This document shows, piece by piece, positions 13,592-20,954 of a stretch of DNA of 40,197 nucleotides. The stretch covers positions 1 to 40,197 of IMG/VR virus record IMGVR_UViG_3300021071_000002; one strand, 5' to 3'. Made by a program: the position numbers and the translations under genes. The notes under the pieces were generated by a model. That model saw only the letters and a list, made by a program, of their open reading frames with translations. It ran no database searches and had not been told where the DNA came from. Source of the DNA: a virus. Every line of letters begins with the position of its first letter. Within the stretch, counting starts at the first letter, position 1.

Positions 13592-15045
13592 ATCTGATCC
13601 CAAAACTCGCCCGCTTCGTTGTCCCGGCCGCATTCCTGCCGAAAGCATGGACGTCTCCCTACGATGCGGCGAACTGGTCGCCCTCGCGCGGTCGTGTGCC
13701 CGGCTCCGCTCCCCGCGATGCCAAGCTCGATTTGTCGCAGGGCATCAGAACCGAACTCGTCCGCCGCTCCCGCTACCTCCATCGGAATTCCGGGTTCGTG
13801 CGTGAGATGGTTTCCAACATGGCAATCTATTCCACGGGCGATGGGATCCGGCCGCAGGCACAATCTCCCGATTCCGAATGGAACCGCCGCGCCGAGGAAA
13901 TCTTCCGCCGGTGGTCGGCACAGTGCGAGGTGACTGGGCGGTTTTCTTTCGAGGAATGCCAGAGCCTCGTCTGCCGCGGGATGGATGTGGACGGCGAGTT
14001 CTTCGTTTTGAAGACCCGCGACCGCAGCGGGCTCGCGAAGATCCAGCTCATCGAAACCCACCGGATCGGCGACGATTCAGCGGAAACATGCGACGGAATT
14101 GGCCTCGCCTCTGACGGATCGCCGGTCTTCTACCGCCTGATTGAAGATTCCGGCACCCGCGACATCCCGGCGGCCTCGATGCTCCACGTTTTTGAACCCG
14201 AGTCCGTGAGTGCGGTTCGCAATGCGCCGACGATCCAGCATTCGATCAATCACATGCTCGACGAGATGGAGCTTCTTGCGCTCGAAAAACATGCCGTGAA
14301 GGACAACGCGGACGTGTCGCGGATCCTCAAAACCGCTCGTGGAGAAATCGATGACACCGGAGACTTTTCCGTTGGCACTCCGTCCAATCCGCCGCAATCA
14401 AGCGATGCCGCCCAGCTCCAGAAAATCATCGGCGGCAAGCTCGTCGCGCTCAAGCCCGACGAATCCCTGGACAGCTTTCAGTCGAACCGTCCGTCGCCCA
14501 CGTTCACAGGATTTTTAAACCATTTAAGACGAGACTCCGCGCTCGGCGTGCTGCCCTACGAATTCGCTGCCGACTCAAGCAGCATCGGCGGGGCGGGCGT
14601 TCGACTGGTCGTAGCGAAAGCGGACAGACGGTTCTCGTATCGGCAGTTGATCCTCATCAACCGGCTGATCGAGCCGGTTTGGGCGTATGTGATCGGCGAT
14701 GCCATTGCCAGGGGCGAACTCGCGGCTCAACCGCAGTGGTGGCGAATATCTTCGACAACTCCGCGCCGGGTCACCGTTGATTCGGGACGCGAATCCCAGC
14801 AGAACCGTGCGGATGTCGAGATGGGTCTCAAAACGATTTCTCAAAGCTACGGTGAACTGGGCCTCGATTTTGAAGAGGAGATGCGGGTGCGTGCCCGCAA
14901 CGCGAGGTTTCTCGTGGATCTGGCGGCAGAGTTTAAGGTGCCTTTGGAGATGCTCTGGAAAACAAGCGGAGGCATTGCCACCACCCCGGCAGTCGGAGAA
15001 ATTCAAGATCAGCCACCAATCTCAGGGGTGCGACAGCCCGGCTGA
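13588..15045 (+). CDS. Portal protein, lambda gpB family
   Basis: The 485-aa protein has the expected N-terminus for this family: AWTSPYDAANW then RELVRRSRYLHRNSGF-like RTELVRRSRYLHRNSGFVRE. It continues with DGEFFVLKTRDRSG and LIETHRIGDD, a HVFEPESVSAVRNAP segment, MELLALEKHAVKDNADV, and the C-terminal crown and clip region. Portals form the dodecameric DNA channel at one head vertex and dock the terminase. Frame and length are complete. It ends 3 nt before a convergent inserted gene. Confidence 0.92.
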   Translation: MNLIPKLARFVVPAAFLPKAWTSPYDAANWSPSRGRVPGSAPRDAKLDLSQGIRTELVRRSRYLHRNSGFVREMVSNMAIYSTGDGIRPQAQSPDSEWNRRAEEIFRRWSAQCEVTGRFSFEECQSLVCRGMDVDGEFFVLKTRDRSGLAKIQLIETHRIGDDSAETCDGIGLASDGSPVFYRLIEDSGTRDIPAASMLHVFEPESVSAVRNAPTIQHSINHMLDEMELLALEKHAVKDNADVSRILKTARGEIDDTGDFSVGTPSNPPQSSDAAQLQKIIGGKLVALKPDESLDSFQSNRPSPTFTGFLNHLRRDSALGVLPYEFAADSSSIGGAGVRLVVAKADRRFSYRQLILINRLIEPVWAYVIGDAIARGELAAQPQWWRISSTTPRRVTVDSGRESQQNRADVEMGLKTISQSYGELGLDFEEEMRVRARNARFLVDLAAEFKVPLEMLWKTSGGIATTPAVGEIQDQPPISGVRQPG

Positions 15046-15048
15046 GTG

Positions 15049-15492
15049 CTATCGCCCAAGGTGTTTCCGCCAAAACTCGGGGATGATTTCGTTTGGAACA
15101 TCCCTTGGTAATTTTCGGTTCATGCTGTCAAACCACGCGTTGTCTGGAACATCCGAGCCTGAGAAATCGGCGATGGCTTCCCATCCTGTGCCCTTTTTTG
15201 CCAAGAGATATTGGTAGGACATATCCGGCAAATAATCTGTCATCGGACTCGTGCCGTCTTCAAAAACCGGAAACCCACTGAAGAATGCGTATTGGCCCTC
15301 AACCTTGAGATAATCGACCTTGAAAACTATGCGTTTGGGCAGTTTTTTCGTTGTCTCATTTTTTCCAACATAGCTTCGCAGCGCATCGCAAATGGCCGTT
15401 CTCTCAGGGGTTCCCAGCTTGGGAGTGTAAGGAGCAGCCTGTGCGTGCAGGCCAACGAGAAACACTGCGACTGAGACGATGACAGTTTTCAT
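15049..15492 (-). CDS. Secreted small protein in reverse orientation (moron)
   Basis: The 147-aa product has a signal peptide (MKTVIVSVAVFLVGLHAQAA, cleavage after AQA). It continues APYTPKLGTPERTAICDALR, and later QYAFFSGFPVFED, SYQYLLAKKGTGW and the C-terminal ...FWRKHLGR. I recall proteins with GTPER..I.DALR and a W-rich beta domain as widespread periplasmic proteins of unknown function. It is transcribed against the late operon between portal and head protease, the classic position of a moron. ATG 15492 is chosen because the signal peptide begins there. Confidence 0.72.
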   Translation of the reverse strand: MKTVIVSVAVFLVGLHAQAAPYTPKLGTPERTAICDALRSYVGKNETTKKLPKRIVFKVDYLKVEGQYAFFSGFPVFEDGTSPMTDYLPDMSYQYLLAKKGTGWEAIADFSGSDVPDNAWFDSMNRKLPRDVPNEIIPEFWRKHLGR

Positions 15493-15534
15493 GGTTCGAA
15501 GCACGCTAGACGCGAATGCGCGTGCCGTCGATAA

Positions 15535-15554
15535 TTGACACGGGGTTCCACGGC
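15535..15554 (+). promoter_or_regulatory. TTGACAC start-associated motif before the head protease
   Basis: TTGACA is followed by 14 nt and GTG 15555, which moves the predicted start 13 codons inside the open frame that begins at ATG 15516. Confidence 0.55.
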
Positions 15555-16955
15555 GTGAACCTCACACTCCTTCAAAAACAGCCATGGCTGATCTCTCCCG
15601 AAGCACTCGGGGCGATGGTCGCCGCCACGAAATCCTTCTTCGACAACACGCCGGATCTTCCTGACCGCCCGATCTCGCCCTGCCTCACATTGGAGGACGG
15701 GGTGGGAATTATTTCGATCACCGGCCCGATGCTCCGCAATCCGGACATCTTCGACCGGATTATCTTCGGGGCCTGCAACACCGGGGAACTCATCACTGCC
15801 GTGGAAGAGGCGGCATCCCGGCCGGACGTCGAGGCGATCTTCCTCGACATCGACAGCCCCGGTGGATCGGTCAACGGCACGCCCGAACTTGCCCAGGCCG
15901 TGGCTGAGGCGAGCAAGGCAAAATACGTCTATGCGTTCAGTGCCGGGCAGATGTGCTCGGCTGCCTACTGGGTCGCGAGTCAGGCGGATGCGATCTACGC
16001 CACCCCGAGCGCACGGATCGGCTCGATTGGCGTGATCCTCCCGGTCGTGGATTCCTCGGCCGCCTTCGAGCAGGCCGGTCTCAAAATCGAAGTCTTTGCG
16101 GCGGGCAAATTCAAAAGCGCGGGCACCCCCGGCACGAGCCTCACCGACGAACAACGCGATTGGCTCCAGTCGGAGGTCGAGGAAACCGCCGGGGATTTTC
16201 ATGCGGCCGTGCTCGCCCGCGGGCGCAAGATCCCCGATGAAGCGATGGAGGGGCAGACGTTTTCCGCGCGGAAGGCGATGCGCTTCAATCTCGCCGGAAT
16301 GGTGGCAAGCCGAGGGGAGGCGCTCTCCCGGTTGCGGAAACTTCATGTCCGTTCGGTTGACACGGATTCCGGTGCAATGAGCGCACCATCCATTGAAAAC
16401 GAACTCGCCCAGGCCCGTGAGCAGATCACCCGACTGGAATCCGACGCCTCCGCTCGGGACGCCCTCCTGACCGAAGCCAACACCAACATCTCCGAGGCCA
16501 CCGAAAACCTGAGCGGCCTGCAAGCCCGGCTCGAAGCACTCGAAGGCGAACACCGGATCGAGGCCGAGTCTCACGTTCAGGCTCGCGCCGATCTTGACGC
16601 TGCCAAGCACTCGATCGCATCGCTCACGAACGACAACTCCGCTCTCGACGGCAGCCTCAAGGAAATTCAGGCACGCAATGCCGCCCTCGATCTCAGCCTC
16701 AAGGAAATCCAGGGGCGCAATGCTGCACTGGAAGCCGCCGAGCAGGATCTCGAAAAGCGGGCCTCCCTCCGCGCCGCCCAGATCGTTGCCGAAACTGGAA
16801 CTCACGCTCCTGCCAACGTCACCCCGAAAGGCGATCCGCAGACCAGCAATCTCATGGAGCGCTTCCGCTCGATCACCAATCCCGGCGATCAGACCGCTTT
16901 CTGGCAGAGCCTCTCCGCAGACCAGAAAAACCAACTCATGTCCTCAACCAAGTAG
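15555..16955 (+). CDS. S49-family prohead protease with C-terminal scaffold region
   Basis: From GTG 15555 the product has 466 aa. The N-terminal 260 residues are a SppA/ClpP-like protease: LDIDSPGGSVNG, then SAGQMCSAAYWVAS with the serine nucleophile, then AAGKFKSAGTPGT with the catalytic lysine. The remainder is a long acidic coiled coil (residues about 275 to 425), such as SLKEIQARNAALDLSLKEIQ. It ends with DLEKRASLRA and a short tail, as in lambda gpC and its nested scaffold Nu3. It cleaves head proteins during maturation, including itself. Confidence 0.92.
   Translation: MNLTLLQKQPWLISPEALGAMVAATKSFFDNTPDLPDRPISPCLTLEDGVGIISITGPMLRNPDIFDRIIFGACNTGELITAVEEAASRPDVEAIFLDIDSPGGSVNGTPELAQAVAEASKAKYVYAFSAGQMCSAAYWVASQADAIYATPSARIGSIGVILPVVDSSAAFEQAGLKIEVFAAGKFKSAGTPGTSLTDEQRDWLQSEVEETAGDFHAAVLARGRKIPDEAMEGQTFSARKAMRFNLAGMVASRGEALSRLRKLHVRSVDTDSGAMSAPSIENELAQAREQITRLESDASARDALLTEANTNISEATENLSGLQARLEALEGEHRIEAESHVQARADLDAAKHSIASLTNDNSALDGSLKEIQARNAALDLSLKEIQGRNAALEAAEQDLEKRASLRAAQIVAETGTHAPANVTPKGDPQTSNLMERFRSITNPGDQTAFWQSLSADQKNQLMSSTK
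16357..16376 (+). promoter_or_regulatory. TTGACAC start motif inside the protease gene
   Basis: TTGACAC encodes part of SVDTD in the protease, yet it lies 14 nt before an in-frame ATG at 16377, where a Nu3-like scaffold would begin. Confidence 0.6.
16377..16955 (+). CDS. Nested in-frame scaffold protein (Nu3-like)
   Basis: The proposed 192-aa product starts at MSAPSIENELAQAREQI and consists almost wholly of heptad-patterned acidic coiled coil followed by a C-terminal helical tail (LMERFRSITNPGDQTAFWQS). In lambda, Nu3 is made from an internal start of gene C and organises capsid assembly. Here the same layout is backed by the start-associated motif 14 nt upstream. No Shine-Dalgarno site is visible. 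This is inferred from sequence and not proven. Confidence 0.68.
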   Translation: MSAPSIENELAQAREQITRLESDASARDALLTEANTNISEATENLSGLQARLEALEGEHRIEAESHVQARADLDAAKHSIASLTNDNSALDGSLKEIQARNAALDLSLKEIQGRNAALEAAEQDLEKRASLRAAQIVAETGTHAPANVTPKGDPQTSNLMERFRSITNPGDQTAFWQSLSADQKNQLMSSTK

Positions 16956-16961
16956 CATCTC

Positions 16962-17855
16962 ATGTCCAACATCCTCACCAACGCAAAAGACGTCAAAGTC
17001 GCGCAGTCGGCCCTCAAGCCGTTCATGGCGACGCTCCTGCCCATGCGGGCATTCTCCAGCAACTTTTCGCCCGAGCCCGCTGACAAGCTCGACACGATCC
17101 GCGTCCCGATCGTGGGCGCACCGAGTCCGGCAAGCGACTTCGGCGGAAGCTACACGACCGACGTGGATTCCTCGATCGACGTGGCTCCCGTGCAACTGAA
17201 CCGGCACAAATACAAGACCGTCCATGTCACAGCCCGCGAGGCGGCCGAGACCGCACTCAACGTGCTGGAAACCCTGGTTGGCAGCGCGGTCAAGCAGCTC
17301 GCCCAGGATGTGCTCCAGGACATCTTCACAGAGATCACGACCGCCAACTACGGCGCACCCGCGATCGCCGCCCTGGCCTCGACCGCCTTCGACTACAAGA
17401 AGGTGCTCGGCGTGCGGGAAGCCTGCGGGGCGGCGAGAATGCCGAGCACAGACCGTGCGCTCGTGCTTGATGCCGCCTACTTCAGCAACCTCCTTGGTGA
17501 CGACATCGTGGCCAAGAGCTTCATGACGCCGGTTGCTCTTCCGGGCGTGGTCGATGGACTCATCCGCCGCCTGGCCGGGTTCGATGTTTATGAAACCACG
17601 ATCCTGCCAAACAGCGACGAGAAGCTGGTCGGATTTGCCGGGCATCCGAGCTGCCTCGCGGTGGCGATGCGCTACCTCCAGCCTGTCGCCCAATACGACG
17701 AGGCTGGCGCGGTCACCGATCCCGAAACCGGGCTCACCTTCGGCTACCTGCGCTACACTGAGACCAGCTCGAACCGGATCTTCGTCACCGTCGAATGCCT
17801 CTACGGCTTCAAGGTGGCGATCCCCGGCGGCCTCAAACGCATCGTCAAACCCTGA
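16962..17855 (+). CDS. Major capsid protein
   Basis: The 297-aa protein follows the protease-scaffold gene by 6 nt, the standard position. It has FMATLLPMRAFSSNFSPEPA at the N-terminus and TIRVPIVGAPSPASDFGG, typical of capsid N-arms and E-loops. Later comes GFDVYETTILPNSDEKLVGF, then FAGHPSCLAVAMRYLQPVAQ and SSNRIFVTVECLYGFKVA, the P-domain-like pattern of many HK97-fold coat proteins. The exact Pfam family is not certain. A strong terminator lies 22 nt downstream, consistent with high expression. Confidence 0.85.
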   Translation: MSNILTNAKDVKVAQSALKPFMATLLPMRAFSSNFSPEPADKLDTIRVPIVGAPSPASDFGGSYTTDVDSSIDVAPVQLNRHKYKTVHVTAREAAETALNVLETLVGSAVKQLAQDVLQDIFTEITTANYGAPAIAALASTAFDYKKVLGVREACGAARMPSTDRALVLDAAYFSNLLGDDIVAKSFMTPVALPGVVDGLIRRLAGFDVYETTILPNSDEKLVGFAGHPSCLAVAMRYLQPVAQYDEAGAVTDPETGLTFGYLRYTETSSNRIFVTVECLYGFKVAIPGGLKRIVKP

Positions 17856-17877
17856 TCTGTAGTTCGGTTGTGCATAG

Positions 17878-17907
17878 CCCCCGCATCAGCAATGGTGCGG
17901 GGGTTTT
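17878..17907 (+). terminator. Rho-independent terminator after the capsid gene
   Basis: CCCCCGCA and TGCGGGGG form an 8-bp GC-rich stem with a 10-nt loop, followed by TTTT. It separates the head operon from the toxin-antitoxin insert. Confidence 0.88.
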
Positions 17908-17929
17908 GTGCGCAAACTCCCGAAAAACG

Positions 17930-17958
17930 TTGCGAGCAAGCAGTGCCCGTGGCAAATT
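17930..17958 (+). promoter_or_regulatory. Predicted promoter of the toxin-antitoxin pair
   Basis: TTGCGA (17930-17935) and CAAATT (17953-17958) are 17 nt apart, and ATG 17966 follows 7 nt later with no Shine-Dalgarno site, which again suggests a leaderless transcript. Confidence 0.35.
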
Positions 17959-17965
17959 GCCCCAC

Positions 17966-18178
17966 ATGAGCGCGCTTGAAGTTCTTGATCATTTGCGGGA
18001 GGCCGATGCCAACGAGTTGGCCATGGTTAGAGACACGGCCGAATCTCTTCTGTCAGTCGCAACACTGACCGCAAGTGAGGATCGGGAAATTGCTGACGCG
18101 CTTGAAGAATCCGAAGCCCAGTTTGCAAGGGGCGAAGGCATCCCCGCGGCTGAAGCCTGGCGGAGACTGGGAATTTGA
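17966..18178 (+). CDS. Antitoxin of a ParE/RelE-type module
   Basis: The 70-aa acidic protein is mostly helical; its C-terminal half, REIADALEESEAQFARGEGI then PAAEAWRRLGI, is the pattern of small antitoxins that pair with RelE/ParE toxins (acidic helix plus a short toxin-wrapping tail). It would neutralise the toxin and repress the pair. The stop overlaps the toxin start (TTGA). It is placed between a terminator and the next tail gene and carried as an extra element. Confidence 0.78.
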   Translation: MSALEVLDHLREADANELAMVRDTAESLLSVATLTASEDREIADALEESEAQFARGEGIPAAEAWRRLGI

Positions 18179-18468
18179 AAAACTTCGCCGTCGAAATCTC
18201 CCCAAGGGCTCTTCGAGACCTTGAGCGTGTAAAACGCGAGGTCTTTGATGCGTCACAAAGCGATTCGATTACAGCAGACTATCTGCGAAGAATTGCCGCC
18301 GAGATAGATGACCTGAGCACAATGCCCACCCGTTTTCCGTTTTGGAAAAACAGCCGGCAATACCGATTCCTAATCGCCGAGAAGTATCTCGCGTTTTTCC
18401 AAATCGAAGGGATGCGGGTGAAAGTCTCCCACGTTCGTTACGCAGGACGAAGGCCGTTTCGAGGATAG
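18175..18468 (+). CDS. ParE/RelE-superfamily toxin
   Basis: The 97-aa protein has the fold markers of this superfamily: NFAVEISPRALRDLERVKRE at the N-terminus, IAAEIDDLSTMPTRFPFWKN in the middle, and RQYRFLIAEKYLAFFQIEGM then VKVSHVRYAGRRPF at the end. The R..L...Y...F.I....V.V..V...R pattern is diagnostic. Such toxins cleave mRNA at ribosomes or poison gyrase. The start is TTG 18175, overlapping the antitoxin stop, so toxin synthesis is coupled and weak. In a prophage it may stabilise the element or block rival phages. Confidence 0.85.
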   Translation: MKNFAVEISPRALRDLERVKREVFDASQSDSITADYLRRIAAEIDDLSTMPTRFPFWKNSRQYRFLIAEKYLAFFQIEGMRVKVSHVRYAGRRPFRG

Positions 18469-18472
18469 CCCG

Positions 18473-18491
18473 TTGACACGCCCGGCGGGGC
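18473..18491 (+). promoter_or_regulatory. TTGACAC start-associated motif before the head-tail gene at 18492
   Basis: TTGACAC begins 4 nt after the toxin stop, and 13 nt separate it from ATG 18492. Confidence 0.55.
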
Positions 18492-18797
18492 ATGTCCATC
18501 TACGATGAATTCGCGTCCGACGCTGCGGAGATCTTCTCCGAGTTCGGCAAGGAAGTTATTTTCAACGCGAGAACGCACTCCGCCCTGATCTCCGAGCCGC
18601 AGGAAACCCTTGAGCTGGGGGCGGGCGGGTTCTCGGCCTCCGGGAATTTCACGATAAAGTTGTTGCGCAACGACATTTCTGCGATTCCGCAGATCGGGCA
18701 GACGATTGCCTACGCCGGAGAAAGTTTTCGCATCGTGCGCGTGGCGAACCGTCCGCCGCATCCTCTCATCACCCTCACTGTGGAGCCGGTCGAATGA
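18492..18797 (+). CDS. Head-tail connector-like protein
   Basis: The 101-aa protein begins MSIYDEFASDAAEIFSEFGK, followed by beta-rich sequence, including IGQTIAYAGESFRIVRVANR and LITLTVEPV at the end. A short N-terminal helix followed by a small beta barrel with a FRIV element is what I expect for lambda gpFII-like attachment proteins, and the position after the capsid gene fits. Sequence similarity to a named family is not strong enough to go further. The stop overlaps the next start as ATGA. Confidence 0.62.
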   Translation: MSIYDEFASDAAEIFSEFGKEVIFNARTHSALISEPQETLELGAGGFSASGNFTIKLLRNDISAIPQIGQTIAYAGESFRIVRVANRPPHPLITLTVEPVE

Positions 18798-19195
18798 ACG
18801 TGGACATCGAGCGTGGATTTGTTGCGGTGATCCAGGCGGCCATGCCGGGCGTGCATGTGCGCGAGGCGACGAGCTCGAAGCCGCATCCCTCGGACGTGCA
18901 GATGGTGATCGTCCAGTGCGCCGAGTGCGAGCATGTGGTCGGCCCGCTCTACCGGGGGACAGTGAAGGCGTTCCTTGGCACTCCCGCATTCGACATGGGC
19001 GAATCCCAGCACCGGGAGGCGGCGGGAATGCTGGCTCTTGCGCTCCTCGACCCGGCGGCTGCGGCGAACCTCTTTAATCCGGTTGCGGGCCATCTCACGC
19101 TTCACGGTTTTCACGTCCGTTCACAGTCCGAGGAAATTGTCGATAACACCTGGCGGGCGACCGTTGAGCTGATCGCGGGCATCCGTTTCGGTTGA
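18794..19195 (+). CDS. Tail completion or minor tail protein, unknown family
   Basis: The 133-aa alpha/beta protein has MNVDIERGFVAVIQAAMPGV, then QMVIVQCAECEHVVGPLYRG, and ends in RSQSEEIVDNTWRATVELIA. An N-terminal helix plus alternating strands resembles tail terminator proteins, which sit at this point of the gene order in lambda-like phages (gpU-like). The stop codon TGA is part of the next start-associated motif. The function is inferred from gene order. Confidence 0.6.
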   Translation: MNVDIERGFVAVIQAAMPGVHVREATSSKPHPSDVQMVIVQCAECEHVVGPLYRGTVKAFLGTPAFDMGESQHREAAGMLALALLDPAAAANLFNPVAGHLTLHGFHVRSQSEEIVDNTWRATVELIAGIRFG

Positions 19196-19210
19196 CACGT
19201 CATCCCGTGC
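19192..19210 (+). promoter_or_regulatory. TTGACAC start-associated motif before the 70-aa gene
   Basis: The motif contains the upstream stop (TGA 19193-19195). 13 nt lie between it and ATG 19211. Confidence 0.55.
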
Positions 19211-19423
19211 ATGGCCGCTGACACACTCGCTCCGAAACCCGAACTTCGCCGCTCCGCCTACGACTTTTGCGAGCAGGCGCTCGCCCGGTTTGACGCGACC
19301 CCGAATGAAACACGTCTGAAGGGATTTTCTATTGCCCGATCGCAGACGATCTCCGGCGACTGTGTCCAGCGATCCTACATTATCAAGTTCGATCTCAAAC
19401 TGACCGGCTGCGAACTCCCCTGA
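19211..19423 (+). CDS. 70-aa tail-region protein, unknown
   Basis: A short protein with one helix (RRSAYDFCEQALARFDATPN) and two strands (SYIIKFDLKLTGCELP). It lies between the tail completion gene and the tandem tail proteins, one base from the next gene. Nothing is recognised; the start is set by the upstream motif. Confidence 0.55.
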   Translation: MAADTLAPKPELRRSAYDFCEQALARFDATPNETRLKGFSIARSQTISGDCVQRSYIIKFDLKLTGCELP

Positions 19424-19424
19424 C

Positions 19425-19733
19425 ATGGCCATCGCGACGATCAATCTCTTTAGCGTGACTGACCCGGCGGGTGGCTACTTACAGGAAACCACCTCGGAAA
19501 AGTCTGTTGATATTGCCACCTGCAAGGACGCAACGGGCGTCACCAAGCTGGCCGTGCCCAAGGGGGTCGTCACGGAAACGATCACGCTGAAAGGCAAAGG
19601 CACATACGCCCCCTCGGTCACCCGCAATTTGTCGGTCGGCGCAACCGCCGTCATCACGTCCGGCAAAACGAGCGAGAGCAACGACGATTTCCCGGACTAC
19701 GAGGTCACGCTCCAGAAATTCTCCGCAACATAA
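19425..19733 (+). CDS. Tail tube-like protein, paralogue A
   Basis: The 102-aa beta-rich protein has no predicted helix except at the start. Its features are KGKGTYAPSV, a VITSGKTSESNDDFPDYEV segment and ATINLFSVTDPAGG at the N-terminus. The next gene is similar in length and pattern. Small beta proteins at this location are usually the tail tube subunit or its decoration. The start ATG 19425 overlaps the preceding stop region by one base, so translation is probably coupled. Confidence 0.62.
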   Translation: MAIATINLFSVTDPAGGYLQETTSEKSVDIATCKDATGVTKLAVPKGVVTETITLKGKGTYAPSVTRNLSVGATAVITSGKTSESNDDFPDYEVTLQKFSAT

Positions 19734-19734
19734 T

Positions 19735-20052
19735 ATGGCCGTTCCCACAGAAATTGGCATCACGTTGGTCACCGAGGCTACCGCCCAATCGGCGGAGTTC
19801 TCGAGCAAGGGCGACGTCAAGATCCTCACCGACAAGAGCGGTGCCTATTCGCAGGCGGCCGTATTGGATCCGACCTTCGAGTTCAGCGTGAAAGGCAAAG
19901 GCATCGCGTGCCCGGTCGCACTCAAGGCGTCCAGCGGTGCTCCCAGCGGAGTATCCGGCAAGATCATCGTCAGCAAAACGAAGGATACGACCTCCAACGA
20001 CGATTGGCCTCAGTGGGAATACTCCGGCACCGGCTACCCGGGCGCCACGTAA
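19735..20052 (+). CDS. Tail tube-like protein, paralogue B
   Basis: The 105-aa protein shows the same layout as its neighbour: ITLVTEATAQSAEFSSKGDV, FEFSVKGKGI, and VSKTKDTTSNDDWPQWEYSG. The shared KGKG and SNDDxPxxE elements suggest a tandem duplication followed by divergence. One copy may be the tube and the other a specialised ring or a replaced domain. Only one base separates the two genes. Confidence 0.62.
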   Translation: MAVPTEIGITLVTEATAQSAEFSSKGDVKILTDKSGAYSQAAVLDPTFEFSVKGKGIACPVALKASSGAPSGVSGKIIVSKTKDTTSNDDWPQWEYSGTGYPGAT

Positions 20053-20079
20053 ACGCTCCATCACCAACCGATCAAAAAT

Positions 20080-20574
20080 ATGCAAAATGGAACCACCTAC
20101 CACTGGGTAGCCGAAGAGGGGAAATCCGAGCAGATGCCGGACGGCAAAGTTCGCTTCGCCAACAACCCGCTCACGAGCCCGAACACACAACTCATCGCCG
20201 CCGCCCTCACAAGCGGGTTCAAGCTCGTCGAGCCCGGCGGTTTCCGAGACACGGTCGAGCAAACCGAACGCGGCCCGCTGCGTCGGGTCGAGTGGTTTAT
20301 TGACGGCGCTTCGCGGGGGATCTTCAAATCCCCGGACGAGGAAATCGAGTTCCCAGAGTTCCGCCGCCGGTTCGAGAGCGAGGCGTGGTGCTTGGCCAAT
20401 CCCGATCACCCGGTTTCCTTTATGCGGTGGGCGTTCCGCGCGCATGGCCAACTTCGCGACCGCATCCGAGACCTCAAGCCAGCCGCCTTGGTGCGCCGGG
20501 GCAACCGGCAAGTCACGCTCCCCGCCAATCTCCCCGAAGACAAACGCCAGCAACTCCTCTCCTACCTAAAATGA
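20080..20574 (+). CDS. Tail-region protein of 164 aa, unknown
   Basis: The N-terminal part is beta-rich (MQNGTTYHWVAEEGKSEQMP). The centre contains ERGPLRRVEWFIDG and a W..F motif (AWCLANPDHPVSFMRWAFRA), and the C-terminal 50 residues are basic helices (LRDRIRDLKPAALVRRG). Its stop overlaps the next start as ATGA. Gene order suggests a tail protein made before the assembly chaperones. No family was recognised. Confidence 0.55.
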   Translation: MQNGTTYHWVAEEGKSEQMPDGKVRFANNPLTSPNTQLIAAALTSGFKLVEPGGFRDTVEQTERGPLRRVEWFIDGASRGIFKSPDEEIEFPEFRRRFESEAWCLANPDHPVSFMRWAFRAHGQLRDRIRDLKPAALVRRGNRQVTLPANLPEDKRQQLLSYLK

Positions 20575-20954
20575 ACAACGACTTCCTTCGCCCCGCCGCC
20601 GATGCGGGATCCATCAAACTGCGTCCGCTTTCCAGCGGTTCATATGCGATCCTTCACCGCACCGGAAACGCTTTCGTCGTTCCGCCAGGCAACACCGCGC
20701 CCGATCATCTCACGGCCGCGCTCGAATACGCCTATATCCACGGCGCGCCATTGGAAGCGGTTCTGCGGGCGGCTTACTCTGCGCCGGATGTCTTTCATGC
20801 CGAGGTATTCCGCTTTTCCCAAGCGATCCCGGTTTCCGACATCACGACGATCATCCGCGAAGTCGAGGCTGGCCTCACTGCCGCTGCCTCGCAGTCGGTG
20901 GACGTGATCCCGCGCCCCGGCTCCGAGGACAAGGACGCGCCCCCAAACTCCTAG
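20571..20954 (+). CDS. Tail assembly chaperone, upstream (G-like) product
   Basis: The 127-aa protein is acidic and mostly helical after a beta-rich start (IKLRPLSSGSYAILHRTGNA), with FHAEVFRFSQAIPVSDIT and IIREVEAGLTAAASQSVDVI. Two overlapping frames before the tape measure gene are the hallmark of long-tailed phages, whose chaperones coat the tape measure. The 3' end carries a -1 slippery heptamer two codons before the stop. A fraction of ribosomes would make the fused 204-aa product. Confidence 0.7.
   Translation: MNNDFLRPAADAGSIKLRPLSSGSYAILHRTGNAFVVPPGNTAPDHLTAALEYAYIHGAPLEAVLRAAYSAPDVFHAEVFRFSQAIPVSDITTIIREVEAGLTAAASQSVDVIPRPGSEDKDAPPNS
20942..20948 (+). other. Programmed -1 frameshift site (CCCAAAC)
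   Basis: The heptamer fits X XXY YYZ in the reading frame of the upstream chaperone (C CCA AAC), two codons before its stop at 20952-20954. It permits re-pairing as CCC AAA in the -1 frame, which is open to 21184. Confidence 0.8.
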
